NCBI RefSeq assembly: GCF_024868665.1
Contig: NC_079908.1
Span: forward strand, 1,470,753-1,534,752
Length of the DNA stretch: 64,000 bases
Reading direction: 5' to 3'
Source of the DNA: Triplophysa rosa
Taxonomy: Eukaryota; Chordata; Actinopteri; Cypriniformes; Nemacheilidae
The position numbers and the translations under genes are program-made. A model generated the notes under the pieces. It saw only the letters and a program-made list of their open reading frames with translations, was not told the origin of the DNA and searched no databases. Positions within the stretch are counted from its first letter, which is position 1. Every line of letters begins with the position of its first letter. Positions 13,301 to 23,906 of the stretch are shown here, one piece after another.

Positions 13301-16300
13301 TTTTTTTATTTTGTCAATGTCTTATCAAAATAAGTTAACTGCATCAACCACTTGTCAAAATTTAAAATAGCAGTAAGGTCAATTTGATTGAAGAAACATA
13401 AGGCAAATAAAAAACGTGATAGTGAAGTTGTTTCATATGAGCTAAATGTTTGAGAAAGGCTGTGTCAAAACACCTGACCCACCTCTACTTCCTGCGACTG
13501 GTGACGGAGGTCACAGGGTGGAATAATGGCACGAGGGCGTGTCGCAAACCAGTAGGCCAGAACAGCAGTGATGGCGCCCAAACCGACCAGCGCGGAGGTG
13601 GGAAGAGATCGTATGAACTGTCCCAGCTCATCCAGCTCAGGCAGCTGTAGACCCAGCAGCAGATCCCGTGACTGCATTTTCTCCATAAGCGTGGAACTGA
13701 GCTCTGACACACACACAGACAGACATCTGTTAGCCTAAAACCAACAGACTGCAGGTGCATTTGTTAGGAATTTTACTATGAATTCAAGCCATGGCACATT
13801 GTGTAGATCAGTCCAACTGATGACCCTGTGTGTATGTGTGTATGGATTATAAAGTACAGACAAAAATAGAAATGTTCTCATTGTTTTAAACTGCTTTGAA
13901 AATTGGTCTGAAAAGAACATTCTATAGAAGCTCTCCTTTTCTTTCCTCTCTGAACATCACAGGAACTGCACACACGCCTGGTTTAAGTCAAGACGTATGA
14001 ACAGATCCCTTAAGCTATCCTGGAGAGGTGTTCAAATCATACAAGTTGACCACTGGGGTGCCCCAAGGTTCAGTGCTTAGTCTCCTCCTTTTCTCTGTAA
14101 CCCCGACCTCTGATAAGGTCAAATTAGGGCAAATGTCTTCTATCAAAACTATGATCATACACAGCTTATCTGTCATTCCTATCATCTCTGCTCTTGTTGT
14201 CAGACATCTCAACCTAAAGTTGATAAACGAGCGATGCTAGACAAGCTTACTCTTTGAACTACCAACCTGCACCCAATCTGCTAAAACCATCACAGTTTTT
14301 ATGATACAGCTGAGCTGAGCTGAAGATTGACTAACTTCTTAATTTTTACTCCTTCCCTATGTTAACCCAGCTCTTAAACGTACTGTATTATATTTATCAT
14401 TCACTCTTACAACAACTTCAAAAGATATTTTAGATAGAAGCATCTGTTAAATCGATAAATGTTACATCAGTAACAGCAATGTAATGGAAACATCTCTGAC
14501 AGGCGAATCTGTCAAGACAATATTCTGTATGCTTACTACAGTATAATGAAACATAATGAGATTCTATTTTGACAATTTATTCTTCTGATTCTTTTTTTAT
14601 GATCAAAACTTGTAAAAAATCTCCAGACTTTAACACCTTAACAGACATACAGTACATGTATATGTCTGTATGTATTTCTTGAAATGTTTTAGCGCTAACA
14701 CGTTTAGATGACGGCTTTTCAGAGATGGTAAGAATATTACTGAAAAGGCAAAACAATGCACAGACAGTGCATGACATCAGAGTGATCAATAACCGCAGTT
14801 ATGAGAGCAGAACCATCACACATGCATCAGTCTCATAACTCACCAGTATTTAAACTCCAGCGGATGAATTCATGCTTCTGTCTCTCTGAGCTGTAAACTC
14901 AGACAATTGACACATCAGTGTGCAGTTTAAAGTTCACCGTCTCTGTTGTTTGGTTTGAATGCTTTTTCTGGTGACCCTAAGTAAAAGACATCACAGTTCT
15001 TATTACTGCTTGAATCTGTCTCCTTATTGACCAACTAGATGGATCAGTGGCTGTATACTGTAAACAATCCACGCTCACACTGTTTCCTCACTGAAATCAC
15101 AGCTTACATGCAATGCTACATAAATTAAAGTAAATCCTTTTTGGACACATCAGTGGAGTTTGTAACTTTCTGAACAATAAGCTCTACTTTTAATTAAAAA
15201 AAATGTACAGTGACATTGTGGCATTACATCAAAAAAAGGGGGAACGTTTTTTTCATTGCAGAAGCAATTACATGAAATGAGATGAAATCGGAGATTTGGT
15301 GATTCTTCTCGGTTAATAATGCTAACAATAGATCAATGATACTTATAGATCTCGTGATTATTTATGCAGGCAGAACTGCTGAATTCTCTTTTGTGGTATT
15401 GATTTTTTGTGAAGCCTTTTAAAGGCTGTTTACTCGAAGCCACAAGCTGAAGTTTACTTCCTCTCCATATGACTGTTGTCTGTGCACTTGTAAATAACTC
15501 AGATAAACAATGAACCGCTCTAGTACTGTATTTATTTCAATAGACTACAACATGTATGACCTCGATTTGTAAATCCCCTGAAGAAATCGCTGCACTTCTT
15601 TAGACGCTGATTTTCACATGAGATCCTTTAGCATATTTTTTATTATTATTATTAAATTCACTGACATAATCTGATAATCAGAACAAAATGTGATTTTGCA
15701 TGCACTATCTTAACAGACATGTTGTTATGAATACACTGCAGAATATCAAGGTGCTACCACCACTAATTATTCACAGTGTGCAGAATATAGAATACTTTTC
15801 TTCTTATATATATATATATATACTGTATATATATATATGTATTACCTATTATTCATTAATAAACATTTGCCGAACATAATTGTTAACAAATCAGCAGTTT
15901 ATGTACAAACATAAAGTGATGTGACATCATTGCATGTTACTTCAAATGATACCTTGCACGCCTATCAGAAGCGTTTCCTCACTATCACGAATGACCCACT
16001 GTCATGACACTGTGAAGGGGGGGGGGGTGATTAGTTGTAACTGAAGGTAACCAGGTAACGTTATCTCTGAGGTATTAGTGATAACCTCTGGGGATCAATA
16101 CTGGATGTCTGGAGAAAACCTGATGAACCTCTGGGTTCCCACACCTTTCTAGTCCTTTGTTTGAGTGCGTTTTTTAGTATGTATCAGTCATCAAAGTTCT
16201 TTGTTTAGCAAAGCACTGAAAACACTGAAATAAAAAATGACCATTAATAGCAATAGAAAATAACAATTTCAAATACTACTGGATTGGAAACTGACTGAGA

Positions 16301-18917
16301 GCCAATAAAAAATACTTTTATCACCCGTTTAGCAGATCCAAATATCAGACTGCATTCTCATGCAGCAGTCTCTTTACCCCAGTTAAAATTGAATCATTTA
16401 CTAAATACGCTGTTGACATTCAAGCAGCATTTGTTTTATACTGTGGCCTACACACTGAAAAGATTTGCTTTGCATCTGCTTTCCATCTTGAGGGAGGAGT
16501 CAGAAGTGCACTGCTCCGCCTCCACCACCTTACCTCACACCCCCATCTGCAAAGCGTCAGGAGCAATTAGTCTGCGCTATCACAAGAGATTACAGCCTAT
16601 TAGTCAAGAAAGCTGATGGACGACAGTAACCCCTGCGCTTCACTGGCTGCGCAAAGTCTTTCCTGCTGCCCTTTCACTTCCTTGGAAATCCTTTCATTTC
16701 ACACCAGGTCATGCACTGTGAATCCTTATATTGAGAGTCTAATTGATCAGTCCCGTGTTAACACTAATGAATCTTATTGTGTTATCAAATTGGAGTGGAA
16801 TATTGCAGTAGGCAAGCAGCACTGCTGCACCACAGATTATTATTAGTCATCTGATATTACTTCCCACATTACAGCGGCAACATTGACACGCACAGAGAGA
16901 GAAGGGAAGAGAAAACGCATTAGCCAGCTATGAACCTTCCTGGCCACCGTATCACACCACCCTCAGCAGATGCAGCTCTGCCTGTGCCCCTCCCTCTGCT
17001 TAATCCACATCTCTCTCTCTCTGTCTATACCCTTGACTACATGATACTGAGTCTTAGCTTTCAGCTCAGCCCTCACAAACACACATAATGAAATATAAAT
17101 AACATCAATCGCATCACCATAAACATCAAACAAGCTCAAATACAGACACCTAGAATGGACCTATAAAGCAAATGCACGCGCTATAACAGACAAAGCTGCC
17201 CTTGCTCAACGTTAGATTTCATCTCGATCTACGCTGAGCTCTTCCATTTTATCTGACCTATGAAAAAGAATTGTACCCTTATACTGTCTGTCATTTTGAA
17301 TAAAACCAGGTAATGTAGACGTTACCAGGTTAGGTGAAATCTTAGGTTATCTGACAAAAGAAATACATGAGGGCTAATTCGATTGTGTAACAGGGTTGTA
17401 AAGGTTGTACTCAATTTAATGAGCCACGTGACCCACTAGCCCATTAGTAAAAGATGCCCTGTTTCCTCAGCAAAAGGATTCTGCTTACTAAGGAACACTT
17501 TAATAATAAAGATTCATCTTCTCCGTTCAGCACACCACAAAACCCTGCGAGACGCTTGCGGTTAAAACGTCTGACATTCAGCCACATGACTGCTCCCATA
17601 TGAGGATCTTTATTATGACATTTCTGCTGTGTGGCCCTATAAGGTCATTGCGTCCTTCAAAGCAGAAGTGGTGTGGAAGAAGATGGGCATCTTTTGATCA
17701 GGTTCATTTCATTTCTTCATTTCTCACGTTCATAGCTGCATTTCTTTTGTTTTGTTGCACTGAACATTAAGATCTAATATTGATGAAAAATTGATTTGTC
17801 TTTGTTTTCTTGAGGCTTTGCAAGGTTTATGTGTCACAATAGGCAGCACACTTCCATCAAAGACACTTGCACTGGTGTTGGTTCTCTTAAATCTTTGAAT
17901 AATGAAGTATAGGCTGAGAGATTAGGTTTACCTCTGTCTCGCAGCAAACCTGACTCCCTGCATTATTTATAAGCACCACATGGCAGCTGAAAGGCTCAGG
18001 TCAGACGCAGTAAGGTTTGGGGTGTCCACGCACTCTTCCTTAGCATATGCGGCTATGAAAATGTATGGTGTGTGAAGCGCAGGCTTCTTTCAGACACACC
18101 GAGATATCTACAGAAGCGTGTAAAATGTGCATATTATTTCACCGTGGGTTTCAGTCCTTATCTACAGTAAGCAGCTTGAAAACTACACGGCACTACTGTA
18201 CTGTAGGTGGGATGAGGCGCAATGACGTTTCAGAACCGCGAGCTGGACAGCGACTCTCGCTGTGACGTCTCCGGCGTCTGCGCAGCGCAGCGCGTGCGGC
18301 ACGGCACCGGTAAAACTGTAGTCGTTTAAGCAAGAACCCTTTCAAATAAAAATAAGAACAAACATATTTCACTTCTGGGTCACTCTACCGTGTGTCTGAC
18401 TGTACTGAGTGAGATTTACTCGCTATTAAAGCTGCTCCCACACATTAAAGCGTCGCATAGAGATCTCCATCATGTGCCGCATAATGAAAAACCATCGTCA
18501 TCAGCATCTTACACGTTCACGGTCACTGCATTTGGAAAACATTTCATAAGCATTGCCTTTGAATGAATTCGTATTCAGAATAGCTGTTGAATCGCATAAA
18601 CGGTTTCTCGTTTGCAATGGCAGATATTCACGCAGTTAAGGCCTGTGAAGCTAAAAAACGCGAAAATGGTTAAAAAATGGACATTATTATAATGTCGAGC
18701 TGCACGCTTTCCATAAGCATTATCACCATTTCATTCACGATCAAGTGATGCATTTCATCGTCGTGTTCCATTCAGCACCGGTGCTGTGAACCTGCACACA
18801 TGAGCCGGTAAACCAGCATCGATGCTTCCCATCATTCCTCAAGCAAGAGAGGCAAAATAAAGTAAACTCACCGAGCACAACCCAGACAGAGCCAGCAACT
18901 AAAGCGAAGGCGAGCAT
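4319..18917 (-). CDS. acsl6: Long-chain-fatty-acid--CoA ligase 6 (21 coding exons)
   Basis: The enzyme activates long-chain fatty acids with ATP and CoA at ER, mitochondrial or plasma membranes; ACSL6 is the brain- and DHA-linked family member. Coding exons (minus): 18872-18917, 13483-13703, 11724-11838, 11437-11501, 11252-11353, 11068-11167, 10793-10971, 10559-10591, 10255-10306, 9488-9561, 9296-9373, 7987-8121, 7624-7758, 7439-7534, 7284-7356, 5733-5821, 5537-5653, 4984-5127, 4801-4902, 4648-4719, 4319-4459. They sum to 2169 nt (722 aa), in phase throughout. Residues about 52-70 form a membrane anchor. The ATP-binding FTSGTTGNPKG is at 299-309, the gate segment [11 protein letters not shown] starts at 342, YEAYGQTE is at 479-486, DGWLHTGD is at 557-564 and IIDRKKH at 576-582. 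The C-terminus [12 protein letters not shown] resembles ACSL6 more than ACSL1 or ACSL5. The intron after 11437 starts with GC instead of GT. An ATG at 13684-13686 is an alternative start. Confidence 0.95.
6420..6715. mobile_element. MITE copy (GGGATAGTTCACCC-type family) in an acsl6 intron
   Basis: It holds opposed segments aacacaaagaaagatatttt (about 6469) and aaatatattcctttgtgtt (about 6602), then ttgagggtga and a terminal tttgggtgaact. This is one of the commonest teleost short repeats; sister copies lie at 39618, 41755, 42381, 59222 and 60897. It has no coding capacity. Confidence 0.7.
8337..8796 (+). repeat. Teleost interspersed repeat (TATATAGCGC type)
   Basis: It begins ttcaattttatttatatagc, continues gcattgtttcaaagcaactt, and ends with gggagaaaccagtctcagcc and ccaggtctcctctgac. 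These blocks occur together in a widespread fish repeat; the 5' part recurs at 37774. It lies in the acsl6 intron between the exons at 7987-8121 and 9296-9373. Confidence 0.6.
12363..12555. mobile_element. MITE, tttcccggacag-type terminal inverted repeats
   Basis: The left end gtttcccggacagg and the right end gtatgggaaacc are imperfect inverted copies. The interior carries repeated ctaggactaggctta blocks. Same family as 39259-39490, 48728-48966 and 58658-58813. It lies in an acsl6 intron. Confidence 0.65.
14010..14462 (+). mobile_element. L2-type LINE relic with internal deletion
   Basis: Near 14040-14100 the plus strand encodes [11 protein letters not shown], the conserved reverse-transcriptase block of L2/CR1-type LINEs. 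The segment ends with gaagcatctgttaaatcgat, the usual 3' end of these elements. The catalytic YADD region between them is missing, so it is a dead, deleted copy in acsl6 intron 1. Confidence 0.65.
14470..18215. other. acsl6 intron 1, no other gene seen
   Basis: The sequence is unique-looking apart from a (TA)n run (about 15808-15838), a G homopolymer (about 16017-16027) and a short CT-rich tract near 17010. No exon with flanking splice sites was recognised. Confidence 0.5.
18220..18315 (-). promoter_or_regulatory. acsl6: CpG-rich patch in acsl6 intron 1, possible alternative promoter
   Basis: A dense CpG cluster with the palindromic gcgcagcgcagcgcgtgcgg and two CRE-like cores (aatgacgttt and tgtgacgtct) sits about 600 bp downstream of the first coding exon. 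CpG density is far above the neighbours. It could drive transcripts that start at the internal ATG at 13684-13686. Inference from composition only. Confidence 0.35.
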
Positions 18918-19060
18918 GTCTCAGTCATTGAGAGAGTTGGAGCACTGCTGCATGGAGAGATTAGCTATAGGAGAGACATCCAGCACGGGCCCGTGCGGAA
19001 AGAGAGAGAAGGACGGACAGGTCTGTGTATGGAAATAAAGCCTCACCTCATCTCTCCTCC
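18918..19060 (-). promoter_or_regulatory. acsl6: acsl6 5' UTR and proximal upstream region
   Basis: The stretch directly upstream of the acsl6 start codon (18915-18917) is GC-rich, with the 14-bp palindrome gcacgggcccgtgc (about 18983-18996) and a purine-rich gaaagagagagaagg tract. An upstream in-frame stop (TGA, directly before the ATG on the minus strand) supports the chosen start. The transcription start cannot be fixed. Confidence 0.4.
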
Positions 19061-19099
19061 CTGATGGTGATGATGCACCTATGAGCTTTGCATCACGAG

Positions 19100-21020
19100 A
19101 GCTCCATGCGCAAGGTTAGCATGGCTAGCGGATGGGGCTACACGCTGATTCCTAGTGATGTAAAATAGGTCACCGATAATGTAGTCACGATATATTAAAA
19201 TGGGTTGGCTAAGTAAAATCAAGCAGGAGAGATCAGTGAGCCTACGTGTATTTACACTGCAAAACTGTATTAGGTACTGTTGGTGTTTTAAACAGACGAT
19301 CCTTAAAAGGATATTTAATTGGAATGACTCAGTCATATTCAATCATTTTAGAGTCCAACATTTTTTGTGTGAAGATTTTGTTTGGGGGGGTATGGATTAA
19401 TAAATTAGTAAATTGGTCACTCCATTTTTTATCATAATCATTTTTTGAAAATAATGTGAGGAGGCTGTCTATAATTTAGGTAATCGAGTAGTAGCAATAT
19501 TACATCCACATTATTTGTGGATACGCTTATCTTTTGCTCCATCAGCCATCCACCAATTCCTAAAGGCAATGACGGATCACGTGACACTCATGCCCCTCCC
19601 TTTTTCCTGTTTAACCTTGAAGGATTCTCCCTCTAGATGGGACATCCAGAGGACTCCAAATCACGTGATTTTTTTGATGAGGTGTCTTTAGCTAAAGTTT
19701 ATTTTGCGCACCTTTTAACCATATCAAAATTGCTTTTACTAATCTTTGTTAACGGTATTTGAACCAATATAAGATAAGATCAACAGATAAGAATCATCTG
19801 AATTTGGCTTTTATTTCATTGACACAATGCTATTCTCTGGGCCTAACTGTATATATTATTATATATTCAGTCTTGCATCCTGCCCGATCTGATTATGACA
19901 TTCATAATAATGCATTTCACCAGAAAATCCAGAATGTTCATTCAGGTTCAGTCAAAACATATTCATCTCCCTTGTATTCAGTGATATTTGCTCAAATGGT
20001 AACAGTAATTTCTAAAAAAAAAAAGTATAAGAGGAATATGAAAACATGCCGATTTGTTGCAGGCAGCTGTCTGGAGAAGACAGGCTGCCCAGTGACGCAG
20101 CTGCTGTGAATTTGCCACACAATCCAATGTCACCGGGCTGTCAAAGCAGATGGCCGAGGAAAGATTTAGTACCCAGCTTACTCAAGCCAATTCTTCTCTG
20201 TTTCATATAGCCTCTTGACAACTGTATGGCTTGTCAATTGTTTCATACGGTTTGGTCGACAAAACTGTAAATGTAAAATCTTCTATTACATAAAAAGTAC
20301 AGCTGTAATAATGACTAGTTTGTGTCGCTAAAAATCTAGAGTAGACAAATGATGAACTCCACATTAGGATTTTATTGTACAGATGGTGATTTTGAAATAC
20401 AGACGAAGCAGGTGTGTATCTCATCATCAGCTCCACCTTTTTCTCACCCCCCTATCTCCACTGGGGTCTTTCAAGCCCCCCGCTGCGGCTTCTGCTTGGT
20501 CCTCCAGTCTAGTGGCGTCTCCCTGGGTTCTCTTCACTTTGGCTCGTCCTGGGTCTTCAGCTCTCACGGCTCCACCCTGCACCCTCACTCCTTTGGCTCC
20601 GCCCTTTGTCCTTGGTGCTTTGAGGCACCTGCTCTTCACAGGTCACTCCCCTGCCAATCTCCCGTCCTCCTTCCCTCAAAACAATGATGTGAAACTCATC
20701 AAGAATCACAAATACTCACCTCGTGCTTTCGGTGTTAGTGTTTTCTGTTAAACTACAGACTCTCACTATTACGGATTATTTAACTCAGCTCTTAGCAACT
20801 ACCTCCAGCAATCCTTGTTGGCTTTCTTGCCTATCCCCGTCCATGCCACCAACATTCCTCTTCTTTAACACCATCACAGTCAAGGCTGTTAACATTGCTG
20901 TTTTCTTCATCTGTGTTCATGGGTGACAGGCCGAGAGATGCATGGGACGGGGAAGGAGGGGTTTCATGATTTGTTCTTATTTTATGACTACTTTACTTAA
21001 AAATAAAGGCATATTATACA
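19100..21020. other. acsl6-irf1 intergenic spacer, left part
   Basis: No gene recognised. A C/T-rich low-complexity block at 20430-20660, with repeated ggctcc/ggtctt-like units, gives overlapping open frames without family features and is treated as non-coding. Confidence 0.45.
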
Positions 21021-21023
21021 CAC

Positions 21024-21148
21024 CAAAATCGCCAGTGTTAAAAAAGGTCAAATTAACACTCACAGTGTATATATAATCCACACTATCGGTGTGGATTATA
21101 TATACACTGTGAGTGTTAATTTGAACTTTTTTAACACTGGCGATTTTG
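21024..21148. repeat. 125-bp near-perfect palindrome
   Basis: Arms of about 60 nt run from caaaatcgccagtg (21024) to its complement ending at 21148, around a 5-nt centre (tatcg, 21084-21088). I find one mismatch in the arm segment next to the A/T run. A solo inverted repeat of this kind is probably a tiny MITE. It would form a stable hairpin if transcribed. Confidence 0.9.
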
Positions 21149-21319
21149 CTTTGTACACATGTTTACCAAAGGGGTTTTGCTTTACCCCTGTAATGCATGA
21201 AGAGATGCAGAATAGCTTTTTCAGTTGTCAAACAATGGCTTTTCTTTTTCTTTTTGCATAACATTTGTTTGTTTTTGTCGAAGCTTTAAAAATTGAATTA
21301 AATTGTAGCTCTCAGTAGT

Positions 21320-21803
21320 CAGTGTTGGGTGTAACTAGTTACTAAGTAATTTGTTACTGTAATTTCATTACTTTTCCCTTAAAAAGTAAAGTAAGGGATT
21401 ACTCTTATTTTTCTGTCATTTAATTACAGTTACTTCAGATGTAATTGAACTAAATACTGTGTGATGTATACAATAGTAGAATTGACATAAAAATTCAAAT
21501 TGTAACTTTAAAATGCATGCATTACTGTATCTTTCTCACATTTGTAATACAAGTAAGGTAATAAGAGTGCTTGCCTTTATGTAGTTTTATATGATTTATT
21601 TGAATGTATTAAGAGTCGTTTTGTGTCTATCCTTGAATCACTTAACAAATAAAGGTTAATATACTATAAGATATAGAAAGTAATTAGTAATAAGTAATTA
21701 AATACTTTTTGGAGAGAATAATTTGTACAGTAATCTAATTACTCTACTGAATATGTAATTAGTCCTTATTAATTACTTTTTCAGAGTAACTTACTCAACA
21801 GTG
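21320..21803. mobile_element. hAT-like MITE (CAGTGTTGGG ends)
   Basis: It starts cagtgttgggtgtaactagt and closes with the degenerate complement agtaacttactcaaca. The interior is rich in taattact motifs. It matches, in opposite orientation, the element at 62027-62496, which has a recognisable 8-bp target duplication. Confidence 0.8.
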
Positions 21804-22000
21804 AAGAAAAATGAACCAAATATTGTTTTAAGTAACAAAAAATAATAAACTTTATTTTACTTCCTTTTTTTTGCTTTGATAATTGTGAAAGGCTTCTGGG
21901 TTTTCCTGTGAAAAATAAAACCACATAAACATAGTAATTGTTAATAAATAATTTTCAAATAGCCTGCATTCAGCAGTATTTCTTTAGATTTATTAGACTT

Positions 22001-22250
22001 GCACATGTGTGTATGTGCCCTTGTTTTATGTCCTGGTGGGGATTTAAACTTGAATGCACACCAACTCATGGTGACTAAAACTAAGGTCCCTCGGGTAAAC
22101 AAGCTTATAAATTGTACAGAACGATATGTTTTTGAAAAAAAAAAATGCAGATAGTTTCCTCCTGTAATGGTTAGGTGTTGGGGTAGTGTTAGGGCCCTAT
22201 GCACGCCATGTCCCCATGGAGATAAAACAGACACGTGCGTGAGCGTGAAA
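22001..22250. mobile_element. Teleost DNA-element fragment (tgtcccca type)
   Basis: It contains ttatgtcctggtggggattt, accaactcatggtgactaaa and, near the right end, catgtccccatggagataaa, with gtgtgtatgtgcc and gacacgtgcgtgag at the two ends. This block order is a familiar fish repeat. It is non-coding. Confidence 0.5.
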
Positions 22251-22302
22251 GAGTTGTACAGTGTGTAATATGAATGTAATCATATATATCTATGGATAAC
22301 CA

Positions 22303-22392
22303 CCACATATATAAGACGTGCAGTGTTTTTACATATATATATATATATATCATTATTTGTAAAGACACCCTGCACGTCTTCTATATGTAGAC
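22303..22392. repeat. Imperfect hairpin with a (TA)n loop
   Basis: acatatataagacgtgcag (from 22303) is complemented by ctgcacgtcttctatatgt (to about 22388), with a (TA)n run in the loop. It has no coding capacity. Confidence 0.7.
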
Positions 22393-22486
22393 TATAGTAT
22401 GGATAAGAGGTTTTCCAGGGGAACATCACTGGAATATCTTTGGGAAAACCCTGGAATTTTCAGAGCAGAAACTCCGCAGGAAAATA

Positions 22487-22572
22487 CCTCCTCGGCATAG
22501 GACACTCCCCCCGGGACACACCTCCTCCTCACGTGACACGCCTCCTCCGCATGGGACACGCTTCCCAGGGAG
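22487..22572. repeat. Short GC-rich minisatellite
   Basis: About four degenerate units of roughly 22 bp, each built around cgcctcctccgcatgggaca, lie 0.9 kb upstream of irf1. It has no coding features. Confidence 0.55.
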
Positions 22573-23361
22573 CACGCCACCTGCAGGACTGCGTGAAAAT
22601 AACAATATATGGTTAAAATAACCTTCCCTGTTTCTTTTCGTATAGGCTGTTTTAATGATTGGTCTATGCAAAAGTAGAAGGGCTGCAAACACAGCGCACT
22701 ACAACTAGCCACATTACTAACTATTCACGACTAACTTTCAGCAATACCAACAATCTCAAATCTCTATGTATGTGAGGACTGCCAGTCTGTCACAGAGCCA
22801 GACACTCCTGTTTCTTTGAAACACTCTCTCTTACAGGAAGGCATTTCTGTTAACAGACGCCATCTACCGGTGAAGACACGGCACGTTTCCCGGAAAGCTA
22901 CTGACTTCTCTTTCTGCAGGGATTGAGACAAACTTGTCTGCTTTTAAAGATATGATTGAATGTTCTGACATTCTTACTGAAATTGTCATTAAACACACAA
23001 GACAGGTTAGGGTATCTCTGTAGTGCTGACCCTGGCGCCCAGCAGTGCAGTTTTATACTGTCGGAATTTAAAAATATGTAATATGTACAGAGAGGTTTCA
23101 TTATACTTGCACGCACATTCCATTTAATTCAATGACTAACTTAACAACAATTTCTTGCACGTGTAAGATCAACATATAATCATATTTTTTATATAATGCA
23201 TCTGTGTAAATAAAAGATCAGCTCAGATGGCACGTGATCCGAATGGCTGTGTTTGCTGGTGTCGTATATAATGTTGATATGATTATTGTATTGTGTTGTA
23301 TTGGGGTGTGTTTGTATGCGTGTTGTCTTCCGCATGTAGTCAGTCTATCTCTTAACAGCAT

Positions 23362-23480
23362 GATTTCTCGGAAATCAGCCTGTCGAACTGAGCAGCCGCT
23401 CTGTCCCAGTGCGCATGCGCGTTGTCGGAAAAACCCAGCGCCGTGTATATAAGCGCGCGCGCCGACGCTCAACAGTACAA
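23362..23480 (+). promoter_or_regulatory. irf1: irf1 core promoter: GAS, NRF1-type site and TATA box
   Basis: In order: a GAS element TTCTCGGAA at 23365-23373 (fits TTCNNNGAA, the STAT site); a perfect NRF1-type palindrome TGCGCATGCGC at 23410-23420; and a TATA box TATATAAG at 23445-23452. Transcription would start near 23475, followed by a non-coding exon 1 to 23597 (donor GTAAGT). STAT1 activation through a GAS is the known control of vertebrate IRF1. Confidence 0.75.
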
Positions 23481-23906
23481 TAAACGCGACTGAACTCTGA
23501 CAGAAGTCAAGCTGAACTCCTTAAGGATTTAAGCCTTTACAGGAATTATTGCACTTGTCTTATATTTCTCTGTTTGGATACAACCTCGGATTATACTGTA
23601 AGTGTCTATCATTTTTATTTTGCGTTTGATTAAATGTTCATGGGATGCATAAATGATAAGATTCTTATCTATTTTGTAAGAAATGGAATTTAAATGAAAA
23701 GTTCATTTGTCGCATGCAAAAATGAAAGCACAATTTTTTTATTTAGTGTAGAATTGTAAGTTTGCAATGTTTTACTAGCAAATCTACACGTTATTAATAT
23801 TATTTTGTGCAGGGAAACGACGTGAATACGTGCATGCGTTTCCTGGTCACACAGGCGAGATCAGATGAAATCAACGTTTTTTGTATGTTATTGTGCTGCA
23901 GAAATC

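Noticed and set aside
20372..20751. Overlapping open frames in a C/T-rich block (about 120 codons)
   Set aside because: Low-complexity composition keeps several frames open on both strands; no domain, splice or start context.
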